Positions 16,724 through 25,519 of a stretch of 32,352 nucleotides of DNA are shown here, in pieces. The position numbers and the translations under genes are program-made. How positions within the stretch are numbered: position 1 is the first letter of the stretch; the number at the start of each line of letters is the position of its first letter. The DNA lies in assembly GCA_045542595.1 (NCBI GenBank), contig JAZQLI010000019.1, positions 1-32,352 on the forward strand. Direction: 5' to 3'. The stretch comes from Scatosoma sp045542595 (GTDB taxonomy: Bacteria; Bacillota; Clostridia; Christensenellales; Borkfalkiaceae). The notes beneath the pieces were generated by a model. The model was given only the letters and a program-made list of their open reading frames with translations, was not told the origin of the DNA and ran no database searches.

Positions 16724-16786
16724 GCAAGAAACACTATATAATGAGCAAGAAATATGATTTACTTCCAAGATTGTAAATGTTAATAT
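16724..16786 (+). promoter_or_regulatory. Promoter E with tandem AraC-type operator, upstream of the GH38 unit
   Basis: GCAAGAAACACTAT (16724-16737) and GCAAGAAATATGAT (16745-16758) are direct repeats with a 21-bp period. The second abuts TTTACT (16758-16763), followed by a 17-bp spacer and TAATAT (16781-16786). This is the cleanest tandem site, with 11 of 14 bases matching between its halves. It sits between the divergent regulator gene and the permease-remnant/GH38 unit. Confidence 0.82.
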
Positions 16787-16870
16787 ATAAATATATTAAA
16801 ATTGGTTAGAATGTGTTCGAGCGTCAGTTGACGTTTGTAAAAAAAGCTTTCCGGCGAATAGGGCAAGTCG

Positions 16871-17431
16871 ATGCTCTTATTTATTTTGGACAAACGGAAA
16901 ACAGGTTATTGCGGCATAATCGTATTGCTCACGATGATCATACCGATCGTAGGTTCTTCTATGTCTATGGTCGATTTTATGTATAAAATGCGTTTATACG
17001 ATACCTTCCCCGGTTTGTACGTGCAGAAGTTTAACTTTGCCAATATGTACTATCTTATATTTTCCGGTGTATTTAAAGGCGTTTCGAAAGAGTATTATGA
17101 GGCTGCGCATATTGACGGGGCTTCCGAATGGTTGGTGATGACGCGAATAGCGTTCCCTCTTGTTATGACTACGTTCGGTCTTGTCGTACTTTTACATTTT
17201 ATCCAATATTGGAACGATTATTCGACTTTGCTTGTGTACGCACCTTCCCATCCGACGATCGCATACGGCTTGTATCGAATCATGACCGATCCGACAGGCT
17301 CAAGTGACCGTGGCTCGACCCCGGTGCAAATGGCCGGATGTATATTGATCGTATTGCCCACAATGATATTGTTCCTGATTTTTAGAGATAAGCTTATGGG
17401 GAATCTAACGATCGGTGGTGTAAAAGAATGA
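16871..17431 (+). pseudogene. 5'-truncated sugar ABC transporter permease (MalG-like)
   Basis: The 186-residue frame matches only the C-terminal part of a carbohydrate ABC permease of the MalG/UgpE type. It keeps a TM segment (GIIVLLTMIIPIVGSS), the EAA loop that contacts the ATPase (YEAAHIDGASEW), two further membrane segments, and the typical end IFRDKLMGNLTIGGVKE. The first 90-110 residues of a normal ~280-300-residue permease are missing. An in-frame TAG lies 12 nt upstream of the first ATG, and no ribosome site precedes it. No solute-binding protein, partner permease or ATPase is nearby. A deletion that fused promoter E to the 3' end of a transporter operon explains this. It is probably non-functional, though co-transcribed with GH38. 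Confidence 0.82.
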
Positions 17432-17437
17432 CAGAAC

Positions 17438-17463
17438 AATTGTCGTCAATTATGGCGACAATT
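17438..17463. other. Inverted repeat between permease remnant and GH38 gene
   Basis: AATTGTCG (17438-17445) pairs with CGACAATT (17456-17463) around a 10-nt loop, just ahead of the GH38 ribosome site. It could be an mRNA hairpin, a processing site or an operator. It lacks the T-run of a terminator. Confidence 0.45.
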
Positions 17464-17486
17464 ATTCTATTAAGGAGTATATATTT

Positions 17487-20400
17487 ATGCCAAATTTGAT
17501 ACTAGAAAATGCAATCATAGCAACATGGCGTTTGCAGCCCAAAATCATAGAAAAAACCGTTTTACTCGGAGATATGAAACGGAAGGAGTGTGGTTACAAA
17601 AAGGGTTGTGAAATACCCGTTGTTGACGGTACGTGGACGGATTTTCATCAAGGCGATACTTTTGGAGCAAGAGATAAGCATTTTTGGCTGATTTCCCACG
17701 TGGAAATTCCGCAAGATATGCGTACGCTCACGGAAAACGAGGAGTTGATTTTAAGATATGAGAGCTCGTCTGTCGGAGATCCTATGCTTAACCCACAAAT
17801 GATGCTCTTTGTCGACGGAAAGCTTTGTCAAGGTGGGGATAACAACCATCGGGAGTTGGTTTTGGATCCGTCCTTATCCGCGTTTGATTTTGCCGTCTAC
17901 GCGTATTCGGGAATGCCTAAGCCAAATAGGGAAGGTGAGGTTATCTGCCCCAATTTTACGTTGCGGTTCAGTCTGCAAAAAAAGAATAAGCTGGTAGAAA
18001 AGGTTTATTACGATATTAAGGTCTTGTTGGAAAGCGCACAGCTTTTAGATGAGAACACGTTGGAGTTTTACGGGCTTACAAGTGCGCTTAAAAAGGTTTG
18101 TTCTCTGCTGAATTTTTGCTTTGAAGAAGAAGGGGCGTTTGAAGAAAGCTTACGTTGCGCGTCTGAGGCGGCGGACAAATTTTTTGCGGAAAATTGCAAA
18201 AAGGGCAAGCCTCAAATTGCTTGCGTCGGGCATACGCATATCGATATCGCGTGGCTTTGGACGATCGGTCAAACTCGGGAAAAGGCACAACGCTCGTTTG
18301 CAAATATGCTTGCGTTAATGGATAAATATCCGGAGTTTAAGTTTATGTCCTCGCAGCCCGTCTTATTTAAGTTTGTAAAAGCGGAATGTCCCGAGCTTTA
18401 CGAACGCGTGCGCGAAAAAGTGAAAGAGGGCCGCTTCGAAGTGGAAGGCGGTATGTGGGTAGAGGCTGACTGCAATCTGATCTCGGGCGAGAGCTTGGTC
18501 AGACAATTCCTTAAAGGAAAATCCTTTTTCAAAAATGAATTCGGGGTAGATTGCAAGGTGCTTTGGTTGCCCGACGTATTCGGGTATTCCGCCGCACTCC
18601 CTCAAATCTTAAAAAAGAGCGGTATTGATACGTTCGTTACCTCTAAAATCAGCTGGAACGATACGAATACTATGCCTTACGATATTTTTATGTGGAAAGG
18701 TATAGACGGTTCGGAGGTATTCACTACCTTTTTAACGGCGCAGGACAAACAGAAAGATACGCCTGCATATATGCGCACTACGTACAATGCGCACGGCACG
18801 CCCGCGCAGGTTTTGGGCGCGTGGGATCGTATGCAACAAAAAGATCTTACCGACGAGGCTATCATTACGTTCGGTTACGGCGACGGTGGCGGTGGATCCA
18901 CAAGTGAGGATATCGAGCAAATTACCCGTATGCAAAACGGTTTGCCGGGTATTCCAACGGCGAAATTCGATACGGTAACGGAATACATACGTCGCATGAA
19001 AAAGAATTGTAAGGGCAAAGAAGTACCTAAGTGGGTGGGCGAATTATATTTGGAATTCCACCGCGGAACGTATACCACGCACGCGGACAATAAACGTTAT
19101 AATCGACTTTGCGAGTTTGCTTATACGAATTATGAAACTCTGTCGGTTTTGGCAGAACACTGTTTTGGGGAGGCGTATCCTTGGCAGGAATTGAACGAGG
19201 CTTGGGAAAAGATCCTTACCTATCAATTCCACGATATTATTCCCGGTAGCTCTATCGGAGAGGTTTACGAAGATACCAGCCGTCAATATCCCGTTCTTTT
19301 GGGAAATGCAGAGTCGCAAATTCAACGGTTGTTGCAAAAAATAGCCGACAACGTACAGGCAAACGGGGACTATTTGGTGTATAATCCGAACTCGTTTGAA
19401 GGCGACGGTTTCGTGGCAGTGGACGGGAAATATTACAGAGTAAAAAATATTCCGTCGAAGGGATATACAACGATCGATCTCGTGCAAAACGATATAACGG
19501 ACGTTTATGTGAAAGAGCGTTATATGGAAAACGAGTATTATCGTATAACCTTTGACGAGAATTATGAAATCGAGAGCTTGTATTGCAAGAAACAGGACAG
19601 AGAGCTTGTGGAAGAGGACAAAAAGCTCAATACGCTTGTTGTTTATAACGATTATACGCCGAGCTTTGACGCGTGGGATATCCGTCCGTATTACAAATAT
19701 ACCAAGTGGGCGGTAAACAATGTTAAAAGCGTGGCATTTGTGGACGAGGGCGCAAGAAAGGGTATTCAAATCGTAAGAACGTTTGAAAAGAGTGAAATCA
19801 AACAAACGATTTATTTATATGATGATTTTGATCGGATAGATTTTGTTAACGATATTGATTGGCAAACCGAGCACGTGCTGTTAAAGACGCATTTCCCGTT
19901 TGCGATCAATGCAACGAAAGCGACCTACGATATTCAATTCGGTAACATTGAAAGGGCAACGCACGCAAACACGTCTTGGGACGAGGCAAAATTCGAGGTG
20001 TGCGCGCATAAGTACGCCGACGTTTCCGACGGGGGCTTTGGCGTAGCCTTGCTCAACGATTGCAAATACGGGTATTCGGCAGACGGCGGAGAGCTTACTT
20101 TGACCCTGCTCCGTACGCCTACGTTTCCGCATAAGGGTGCGGATATAGGCAAGCATACGTTTACCTATTCGCTGTATGCGCACGAAGGTTCGGTGTGTGC
20201 ATCGAGAACGATAGAAAGGGCATATGACTTGAATAATCCCATGATAGCAGTTGCCACGTCGAAGAAATCCGTCGGCGTATTGCCCGGAGCGTTTAGCTTG
20301 GTAAATACGGATAAGAAGAACGTGATCGTCGAATCGGTTAAAAAGGCGGAAGACGGAAACGGGGATATCGTACGCTTATACGAAAGTAAGAACACGCAAA

Positions 20401-20552
20401 CGAAAACGAAGATTGCGTTCGGGTTGCCTATAAAGAAAGCATATTTGACAAATTTAATGGAAGAAAAGATAGAGGAGCTCTCTGTGCAGGACAATGCGGT
20501 AACGTTGTCGTTCCGTGGCTTTGAAATTCACACATTGAGGTTAGTCTTATAG
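17487..20552 (+). CDS. GH38 alpha-mannosidase
   Basis: The 1021-residue protein has the full GH38 layout: an N-terminal beta-sandwich (about 1-230), the catalytic domain with the zinc-binding HTHIDIAWLW block (H249, H251, D253), the nucleophile block WLPDVFGYS (D363), a helical middle domain (ending around HDIIPGSS) and C-terminal beta domains. Family members cut terminal alpha-mannose with a divalent metal; linkage specificity (alpha-1,2, 1,3 or 1,6) cannot be read from the sequence. There is no signal peptide, so it is cytosolic. AAGGAG at 17472-17477 sets the start. It shares promoter E with the permease remnant and probably with the downstream phosphatase gene. With the GH125 enzyme it gives the cell two cytosolic mannosidases, consistent with import of fungal-mannan or N-glycan oligosaccharides. 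Confidence 0.93.
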   Translation: MPNLILENAIIATWRLQPKIIEKTVLLGDMKRKECGYKKGCEIPVVDGTWTDFHQGDTFGARDKHFWLISHVEIPQDMRTLTENEELILRYESSSVGDPMLNPQMMLFVDGKLCQGGDNNHRELVLDPSLSAFDFAVYAYSGMPKPNREGEVICPNFTLRFSLQKKNKLVEKVYYDIKVLLESAQLLDENTLEFYGLTSALKKVCSLLNFCFEEEGAFEESLRCASEAADKFFAENCKKGKPQIACVGHTHIDIAWLWTIGQTREKAQRSFANMLALMDKYPEFKFMSSQPVLFKFVKAECPELYERVREKVKEGRFEVEGGMWVEADCNLISGESLVRQFLKGKSFFKNEFGVDCKVLWLPDVFGYSAALPQILKKSGIDTFVTSKISWNDTNTMPYDIFMWKGIDGSEVFTTFLTAQDKQKDTPAYMRTTYNAHGTPAQVLGAWDRMQQKDLTDEAIITFGYGDGGGGSTSEDIEQITRMQNGLPGIPTAKFDTVTEYIRRMKKNCKGKEVPKWVGELYLEFHRGTYTTHADNKRYNRLCEFAYTNYETLSVLAEHCFGEAYPWQELNEAWEKILTYQFHDIIPGSSIGEVYEDTSRQYPVLLGNAESQIQRLLQKIADNVQANGDYLVYNPNSFEGDGFVAVDGKYYRVKNIPSKGYTTIDLVQNDITDVYVKERYMENEYYRITFDENYEIESLYCKKQDRELVEEDKKLNTLVVYNDYTPSFDAWDIRPYYKYTKWAVNNVKSVAFVDEGARKGIQIVRTFEKSEIKQTIYLYDDFDRIDFVNDIDWQTEHVLLKTHFPFAINATKATYDIQFGNIERATHANTSWDEAKFEVCAHKYADVSDGGFGVALLNDCKYGYSADGGELTLTLLRTPTFPHKGADIGKHTFTYSLYAHEGSVCASRTIERAYDLNNPMIAVATSKKSVGVLPGAFSLVNTDKKNVIVESVKKAEDGNGDIVRLYESKNTQTKTKIAFGLPIKKAYLTNLMEEKIEELSVQDNAVTLSFRGFEIHTLRLVL

Positions 20553-20596
20553 CCGATTGCTATGTGTCATCAAATGAAATACTTTGATAAGGCGGT

Positions 20597-21325
20597 ATGA
20601 GAATAAGAATATTGATTGTTCGCCATGCGGATCCTAATTATAAAAAAGATTCGTTAACGGAAAAAGGGCACCGTGAAGCGGCGTTGCTTGCACAACGCTT
20701 GAAATTGGAAAAAATCGACTATATCTATTCTTCCCCTCTCGGTAGAGCGAAGGATACGTGCGCATACGTAGCGGAGACTAAAGGAATGGGAAATAGAGTA
20801 GTCGTTAAGCCGTGGTTGAGAGAATTTGTGTATGCACACTCCGTAAAATATCCGAACGGTGAAGAAAAGAACGTTATTTGGGATATGCCTCCCAATTTTT
20901 GGGTGTCACAAAAGGCTATGTACGATAAAGACGAGTGGTTTAAGCATCCGTGCTTTCAGTTTGGAAACATTTATAAAGAATATGATTCCGTAATAAAACA
21001 ATGGGACGAGTTGCTTGCCTCACACGGCTACGTTCGTGATGGTATGACTTATAAAGCGGAAAGGCCGAATAAAGACACCATCGCATTGTTTTGCCATTTC
21101 GGCATAGAGTGTATTTTGCTTGCGCGTTTGTTTAACTGTTCGCCTATTCCTTTGTTGCACCACTTTGTTGCATCACCGTCATCGGTGACAACGCTGTATA
21201 CTGAGGAAGTTGAAAAAGGAACAGCTGTATTCCGTTGCTGTGGCTTTGGCGATCTATCGCACTTATATGTCGGAAAAGAACCGCCGTCTTTTTCTGCTCG
21301 TCATGCGGAAATATATAATAGTTAG
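20597..21325 (+). CDS. Histidine phosphatase superfamily protein (phosphoglycerate-mutase-like)
   Basis: This 242-residue protein has the superfamily RHA signature (ILIVRHADPNY, phosphohistidine H10), the SSPLGRAKDT block with the second arginine, and a C-terminal CHFGIE block with the second catalytic histidine. These features fit a phosphatase rather than a cofactor-dependent mutase, but the substrate is unknown; sugar phosphates are plausible in this setting. It starts 44 nt after the GH38 stop with only a weak AAGG ribosome site, and an ATCAAA/TTTGAT inverted repeat lies between the two genes (20569-20588). It probably forms the last intact gene of the GH38 unit. Confidence 0.85.
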   Translation: MRIRILIVRHADPNYKKDSLTEKGHREAALLAQRLKLEKIDYIYSSPLGRAKDTCAYVAETKGMGNRVVVKPWLREFVYAHSVKYPNGEEKNVIWDMPPNFWVSQKAMYDKDEWFKHPCFQFGNIYKEYDSVIKQWDELLASHGYVRDGMTYKAERPNKDTIALFCHFGIECILLARLFNCSPIPLLHHFVASPSSVTTLYTEEVEKGTAVFRCCGFGDLSHLYVGKEPPSFSARHAEIYNS

Positions 21326-21328
21326 TAA

Positions 21329-21775
21329 AAATATTATTTGGCAGGTGTACCGAGTAAAGAGCAAGCGGCAAAAATGGTAAAAAACGTTGACGAATCCCGA
21401 TTTGCTTTGGACGAAGTTACCATTGCCAACGGTATCAAAGACCCACCCCATGTACGGAACGGATATGTGTAGAGGGGCGTTTGGTTGAATTTGAACTACT
21501 TTATCATCAAGGGCTTGTATAAATACGGCTATGACGAAATCGCAGAAGAGTTGAAAACAAAAACCTTAGAGGCAGTCAATAAATGCTACAAAAAGACAGG
21601 CGCGATTTTTGAGTTTTTCGATTCTCGCGACGAGGTGTATCCTTACGAGTGTGAAAGAAAAGGTAAACCTACGACTCCGCCTGATTGGAGAAAGCAAGTG
21701 CATTCGATTGTTGACTTTAACTGGTCGTCTTGCTTTACGTTGATGTTTATTCAAGACGAGTTGTATTTGGATTAA
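21329..21775 (+). pseudogene. Decayed GH63-like (alpha/alpha toroid) glycosidase remnant
   Basis: Three frame segments together read like the C-terminal part of a GH63/mannosylglycerate-hydrolase-like enzyme. The first is YYLAGVPSKEQAAKMVKNV through IANGIKD (21332 to about 21441). The second, in the next frame, is HPMYGTDMCRG (about 21444-21476). The third, back in the first frame, is VWLNLNYFIIKGLYKYGYDE through IQDELYLD (to 21775). In intact relatives these blocks are continuous, so there are two frameshifts; the first frame also meets TAG at 21470-21472. The N-terminal bulk of the enzyme is absent. A 96-codon frame from 21485 is just the last piece and should not be annotated as a separate gene. 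Confidence 0.8.
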
Positions 21776-21808
21776 GAACTTGTTGAGAGCTGAAAGGAAG
21801 AAAATATT

Positions 21809-22543
21809 ATGAAAGTTTTGTCAATAGGTAATAGTTTTTCACAAGACTCACATCGTTATCTGTATGCTTTAGCAAAAACAGATGGAGTAGATTTAAAAGT
21901 CGTAAATCTATTTATCGGGGGATGTAGTTTAAGAACACATTATTTAAATATGCTTGATGATATGGCTACGTATTCGTTTGAATTCAACGGAGAAACAACA
22001 GGGATTAAGGTTTCTATTCGTCAAGCTCTCATTAGCGACGATTGGGATATTATCACATTACAACAAGCAAGTCAATTTAGTTGGGATTTTGAAACATATT
22101 CTCCGTATATCGAAGAATTATCGAATTACATTAAGAAATACTGCCCGAATGCGAAAATAGTAGTGCATGAAACTTGGGCGTACGAAAATGGAAGCGAAAG
22201 GATAAAGAACTTAGGGCTTACAAACGCCGAAGAAATGTATTCAAAGCTTCATACGGCTTATCTGCAAGCGTCAGAAAAGATCAATGCAGTCGGTATTATT
22301 CCTTGCGGCACGGTAATGTTTAAAGCCGCACAGTTGGGGATTAAAGTACATCGCGATCAATTCCACGCCTCTTTCGGATTTGGAAGATATCTTTTAGCGC
22401 TTACTTGGTATGCATTTTTAACGGGTAAGGATATTTCCGGGAATGATTTTAATAAGCTTGAAGAGCCCTTATTAGAAAACGAACGAAAGATTGCAACGCA
22501 AATTGTAAGTGAAGTTATATCTTCAAAATTGACACTAATCTAA
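21809..22543 (+). CDS. SGNH/GDSL-type hydrolase (DUF4886-like)
   Basis: The 244-residue protein shows the SGNH-fold blocks: the nucleophile motif LSIGNSFSQDS near the N-terminus (candidate Ser9), a Gly in IGGCS (about 37-40), a QQAS block near 95-98, and the acid/base pair in HRDQFHAS (D183, H186). DUF4886-type members are esterases, often tied to deacylation of sugars. There is no signal peptide, so it would act in the cytosol, for example removing acetyl groups from imported oligosaccharides; that substrate is an inference. AGGAA just upstream sets the start. It lies between the decayed GH63-like remnant and the sugar operon, and its transcription unit is unclear. Confidence 0.82.
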   Translation: MKVLSIGNSFSQDSHRYLYALAKTDGVDLKVVNLFIGGCSLRTHYLNMLDDMATYSFEFNGETTGIKVSIRQALISDDWDIITLQQASQFSWDFETYSPYIEELSNYIKKYCPNAKIVVHETWAYENGSERIKNLGLTNAEEMYSKLHTAYLQASEKINAVGIIPCGTVMFKAAQLGIKVHRDQFHASFGFGRYLLALTWYAFLTGKDISGNDFNKLEEPLLENERKIATQIVSEVISSKLTLI

Positions 22544-22624
22544 ACAAGAACGTGTAAAAACAGTATAAATTAAAAAAATTAAAAAATAAAAAATAAAAAA
22601 TTAATTAGTAAGGAGAATACAATT
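22544..22624 (+). promoter_or_regulatory. A-rich leader before the sugar operon
   Basis: The 81-bp gap contains a low-complexity A-rich tract (about 22565-22606, repeated A5-7 runs broken by T), then AAGGAG at 22610-22615 placed 9 nt before the ATG of the isomerase gene. A TTGACA lies upstream at 22529-22534, inside the end of the previous gene, but no good -10 is at the proper distance. The promoter is therefore not identified with confidence. Confidence 0.4.
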
Positions 22625-24046
22625 ATGCAAACAGTAAAAATCGGATTTATCCCTTCCACGTGGGAGTCTTGGGATGGTAGTGCACACACGGGTAAGCTTG
22701 CGGAGAAAATGCGCGAGCGTTGCTTAAACGTGATGAAAACGATTCCCGGACTTGAAATAGTCGTACCCTCTAAGGAGCAAACAGAGTTTGGTTGCGTGGG
22801 CACAATCGAAGAGGGCATGTCGGTTGCAGAATTGTTCAAAAAAGAGGACGTAAAGGGCGTTATTATCGGCAATATGAATTTTGGTTTTGAAACGGCACTT
22901 GGCCCCATTTTATCTACGCTTGATAAAGATATTCCCATTTTACATTTTGCGACCAAGAGCGGGGAATATTCTCCCCAGGGTAATCGTGCAACGGATACAT
23001 GGTGCGGACAATTTATGACCTGTTCCGCATTAAAGCGCAGAGGCTTTAAGTTTGAACATATTCTCACGTGCGAACCTGAAGATGAAATTTTTGCGGAAAA
23101 AGTATCGATTTTCACGAGAGCTTGTAATGCAATCGCTCGTTTTAAAGGTGCGAGAATTTTACAGATTGGCACGCGTCCTACAGCGTTTGAATCGGAATTT
23201 TTCAGCGAGGAAAATTTGATGCGTGAATTCCGTCAGGTGCTTGTTCCCGTGGACCTCGCAACCGCATACGAAACGATGGATGCCATTTCCGCCGACGATC
23301 CTCGCGTTTTGGAGATTGTAAAAGACATTCGTGGAGGAGCGGATACGATTATTGAAGAAACTCCGGGAAGCATCGTAAATCAAGCACGCTTTGAATTGAC
23401 CTTGAAAACCTTAAAGGAAAAATATCATTGTGACGTAATCGCTTCCAGTTGTTGGGAAAGTTTGCAACATAAATACAGCATTGCGGCTTGTTCTACGTTC
23501 TCGCGGTTAAACAATCAAGGTATTATCACCGCTTGCGAAGTGGACGTTATGGGAGCGCTTACGATGCTTATTATGAATGCGTGCGCTTTGGGTGAAACGC
23601 CTTCCGATTTCATCGACTGGACGGATCTTCATCCCACCGAAGATAACGTTTGGCTTGCTTGGCATTGCGGAAATGCGGCTTGTCAGCTTTGCGCGGACAA
23701 CTGCAAAACTACGCTCCGTATGAATGAACGTTTGGGACTTTGGAGTCCGACCTGCTACGGTTCGCTTGAATTCAGAATGAAAGACGGGCCCGTGACGTGC
23801 GCAAGAATGATGGAATATAACGGAAAATACAATATGTTCTACGGAAACGGCGAAGCAATCGATATTCCGCCTATGACGCGCGGCAGCTATGCGTGGATTA
23901 AGGTCAAGGATATTCAAGATTGGGAAACGAAGATGATCGAAACGGGCGTGGTGCATCATGGCGTATTGATTTACGACGAGAAGGTTGCGGACGCGCTCGA
24001 AATGTTCTGCAAATTTATGAATATCAACGGGGTAAAAGGCGCGTAA
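22625..24046 (+). CDS. L-fucose/L-arabinose isomerase-family sugar isomerase
   Basis: The 473-residue protein belongs to the FucI/AraA-like isomerase group (COG2407 type), which converts aldoses to ketoses with a divalent metal. Candidate metal ligands are visible: Glu305 in ACEVDVMGALTM, Asp331 in FIDWTDLHP, and a histidine in VVHHGV (444-445). AWHCGNAA near 345-352 is another family block. It is shorter than classical FucI (about 590 residues), which argues against calling it L-fucose isomerase outright. AAGGAG precedes the start. It is the first gene of an operon: its TAA is followed directly by the ATG of the kinase gene. The product is expected to be a ketose for that kinase. Confidence 0.87.
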   Translation: MQTVKIGFIPSTWESWDGSAHTGKLAEKMRERCLNVMKTIPGLEIVVPSKEQTEFGCVGTIEEGMSVAELFKKEDVKGVIIGNMNFGFETALGPILSTLDKDIPILHFATKSGEYSPQGNRATDTWCGQFMTCSALKRRGFKFEHILTCEPEDEIFAEKVSIFTRACNAIARFKGARILQIGTRPTAFESEFFSEENLMREFRQVLVPVDLATAYETMDAISADDPRVLEIVKDIRGGADTIIEETPGSIVNQARFELTLKTLKEKYHCDVIASSCWESLQHKYSIAACSTFSRLNNQGIITACEVDVMGALTMLIMNACALGETPSDFIDWTDLHPTEDNVWLAWHCGNAACQLCADNCKTTLRMNERLGLWSPTCYGSLEFRMKDGPVTCARMMEYNGKYNMFYGNGEAIDIPPMTRGSYAWIKVKDIQDWETKMIETGVVHHGVLIYDEKVADALEMFCKFMNINGVKGA

Positions 24047-25519
24047 ATGAGTGTTTTGGGAATAGACGTCGGGACAAGTACCTGCAAAGGCGTCGTTTTA
24101 AATGCGGAAGGGAAGATCATTGCGCAAACCCAGAAAACGTATTCCGAAAAACCGACGATCAAAAATCAGTTTGCGGAAATTCCTGCGGAAACGTTTAAAG
24201 ACGGTGTCTTTTCTGTTATCAAAAAACTTGCGAGCGTTACTCGCGCGATCGATCCAATTCAAGCGATCGCGCTGAGTACCCATGGCGAAACGCTGATCCT
24301 TGTGGATGAAAAGGGGAACGCTTTACGTCCTGCGCTTTTGAGCATGGATAGACGAGGCGTTTTAGAAACGGAAATACTTGCAGATACGGTGGGAATGGAA
24401 AACTTTTACCGTATTTGCGGTACGCCCATTCATTCACAATATCCCGTTCCGAAAATTATGTGGTTACAAACGCACGAACGGGCAACGGTGAAAAAAACCT
24501 CTCGGTATTGTACTGCGCAGGATTATCTTCACGGCGTGTTAGGGGTAGAAGGTTACGTTGATCATTCCCTTGCTTCGCGTTTCGGTGGATTTGATATTAA
24601 AAAACGCGAATGGTCGAAAGATGTTTTGGATGCTGCAGAAATCAATAAAGTAAAATTTTCAACGCCCGTCGTGTCGGGGACATCGATAGGAACGCTTCCT
24701 CGTTCTATTGCCGACGAACTTGGGTTGCAGGAGAACGTACGACTTGTGCTTGGCGGACACGATCAGCCTTGCGCTGCTTTGGGTATGGGCGCCACAGAAA
24801 ATACCATGACGGTTTCGGCTGGTTCTTACGAGTGTGTGTCGGTGATGACGGAACGTCCACTCAACGGTGAAGACGGGTATCGTTTTGGATTAAATTCGTA
24901 TTGTCATGTACTGGAAAATAAATACGTTACGCTTGCTTTTTTTGCCTCTGGGTTGGTCGTGAGTTGGTTTATGGACAAATTTTGCGCTTTGTTTCAAAAA
25001 GGCGAAGAGGATATTTTTGTGACGATGGAAAGGCTTGCGCCAAAAACACCTACGGGGATTTGCTTTACACCACATATTTACGGCTCGTTGAATCCTTGTT
25101 GGGATGATAGAGCCAAAGCTAAAATCCTTGGTTTGACGGCAGAAACGGGAGTAAAAGAATTGTATCGTGCTGTATTAGAAGGCGCGGCAAGTGAATTGGA
25201 TTTGAACGTTTCGCTTTTGGAAAGGCTTGCAGGAAAAACGAAAGAGTTGACGTTTTGCGGCGGAGGAACACGATCGGGATTGTGGATGCAGATCCGCGCA
25301 GATATTTTGGGGAGAAGAATATGCCGTTTAGATAATGACGTGGATGCGTCTTGTATGGGTGCGGCAATTTTGGCAGGTATTGGCAATAATACATTTAAAA
25401 ATGTGCAACAGGCTATTGAGGCGATAAAGTATTCAAAGACGGAATTTGATCCTCGAAACAGCGAGGGTTATACGGCGCAAAAAAAGGAGTATCGCGCATT
25501 GTATCAAGGTATATTATGA
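24047..25519 (+). CDS. FGGY-family carbohydrate kinase (xylulokinase-like)
   Basis: The 490-residue protein carries the FGGY kinase landmarks: the N-terminal phosphate loop GIDVGTSTCKGVVLN, a substrate-region block THGE (about 79-82), the catalytic aspartate in LGGHDQPCAALGMG, the second-domain loop TVSAGSYE, and the C-terminal nucleotide block FCGGGTRSGLWMQ followed by DVDASCMGAAILAG. It phosphorylates a sugar (most likely a ketose) with ATP in the cytosol. Overall it is closest to XylB-type enzymes, but the substrate cannot be assigned. It directly abuts the isomerase gene and overlaps the next gene by four bases (ATGA), so the three are translationally linked. Confidence 0.9.
   Translation: MSVLGIDVGTSTCKGVVLNAEGKIIAQTQKTYSEKPTIKNQFAEIPAETFKDGVFSVIKKLASVTRAIDPIQAIALSTHGETLILVDEKGNALRPALLSMDRRGVLETEILADTVGMENFYRICGTPIHSQYPVPKIMWLQTHERATVKKTSRYCTAQDYLHGVLGVEGYVDHSLASRFGGFDIKKREWSKDVLDAAEINKVKFSTPVVSGTSIGTLPRSIADELGLQENVRLVLGGHDQPCAALGMGATENTMTVSAGSYECVSVMTERPLNGEDGYRFGLNSYCHVLENKYVTLAFFASGLVVSWFMDKFCALFQKGEEDIFVTMERLAPKTPTGICFTPHIYGSLNPCWDDRAKAKILGLTAETGVKELYRAVLEGAASELDLNVSLLERLAGKTKELTFCGGGTRSGLWMQIRADILGRRICRLDNDVDASCMGAAILAGIGNNTFKNVQQAIEAIKYSKTEFDPRNSEGYTAQKKEYRALYQGIL

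Noticed and set aside
4480..16758. The repeated 14-mers as CRISPR or mobile-element repeats
   Set aside because: They always occur as pairs with fixed 20-21 bp period directly at -35 boxes, without spacer arrays or flanking transposase genes.
19044..19805. 253-codon open frame on the minus strand
   Set aside because: It is antisense to conserved GH38 coding sequence with no ribosome site or recognisable product.
21485..21775. Stand-alone 96-codon gene
   Set aside because: It is the last in-frame piece of a longer glycosidase whose earlier blocks precede it in two frames; annotating it alone would hide the pseudogene.
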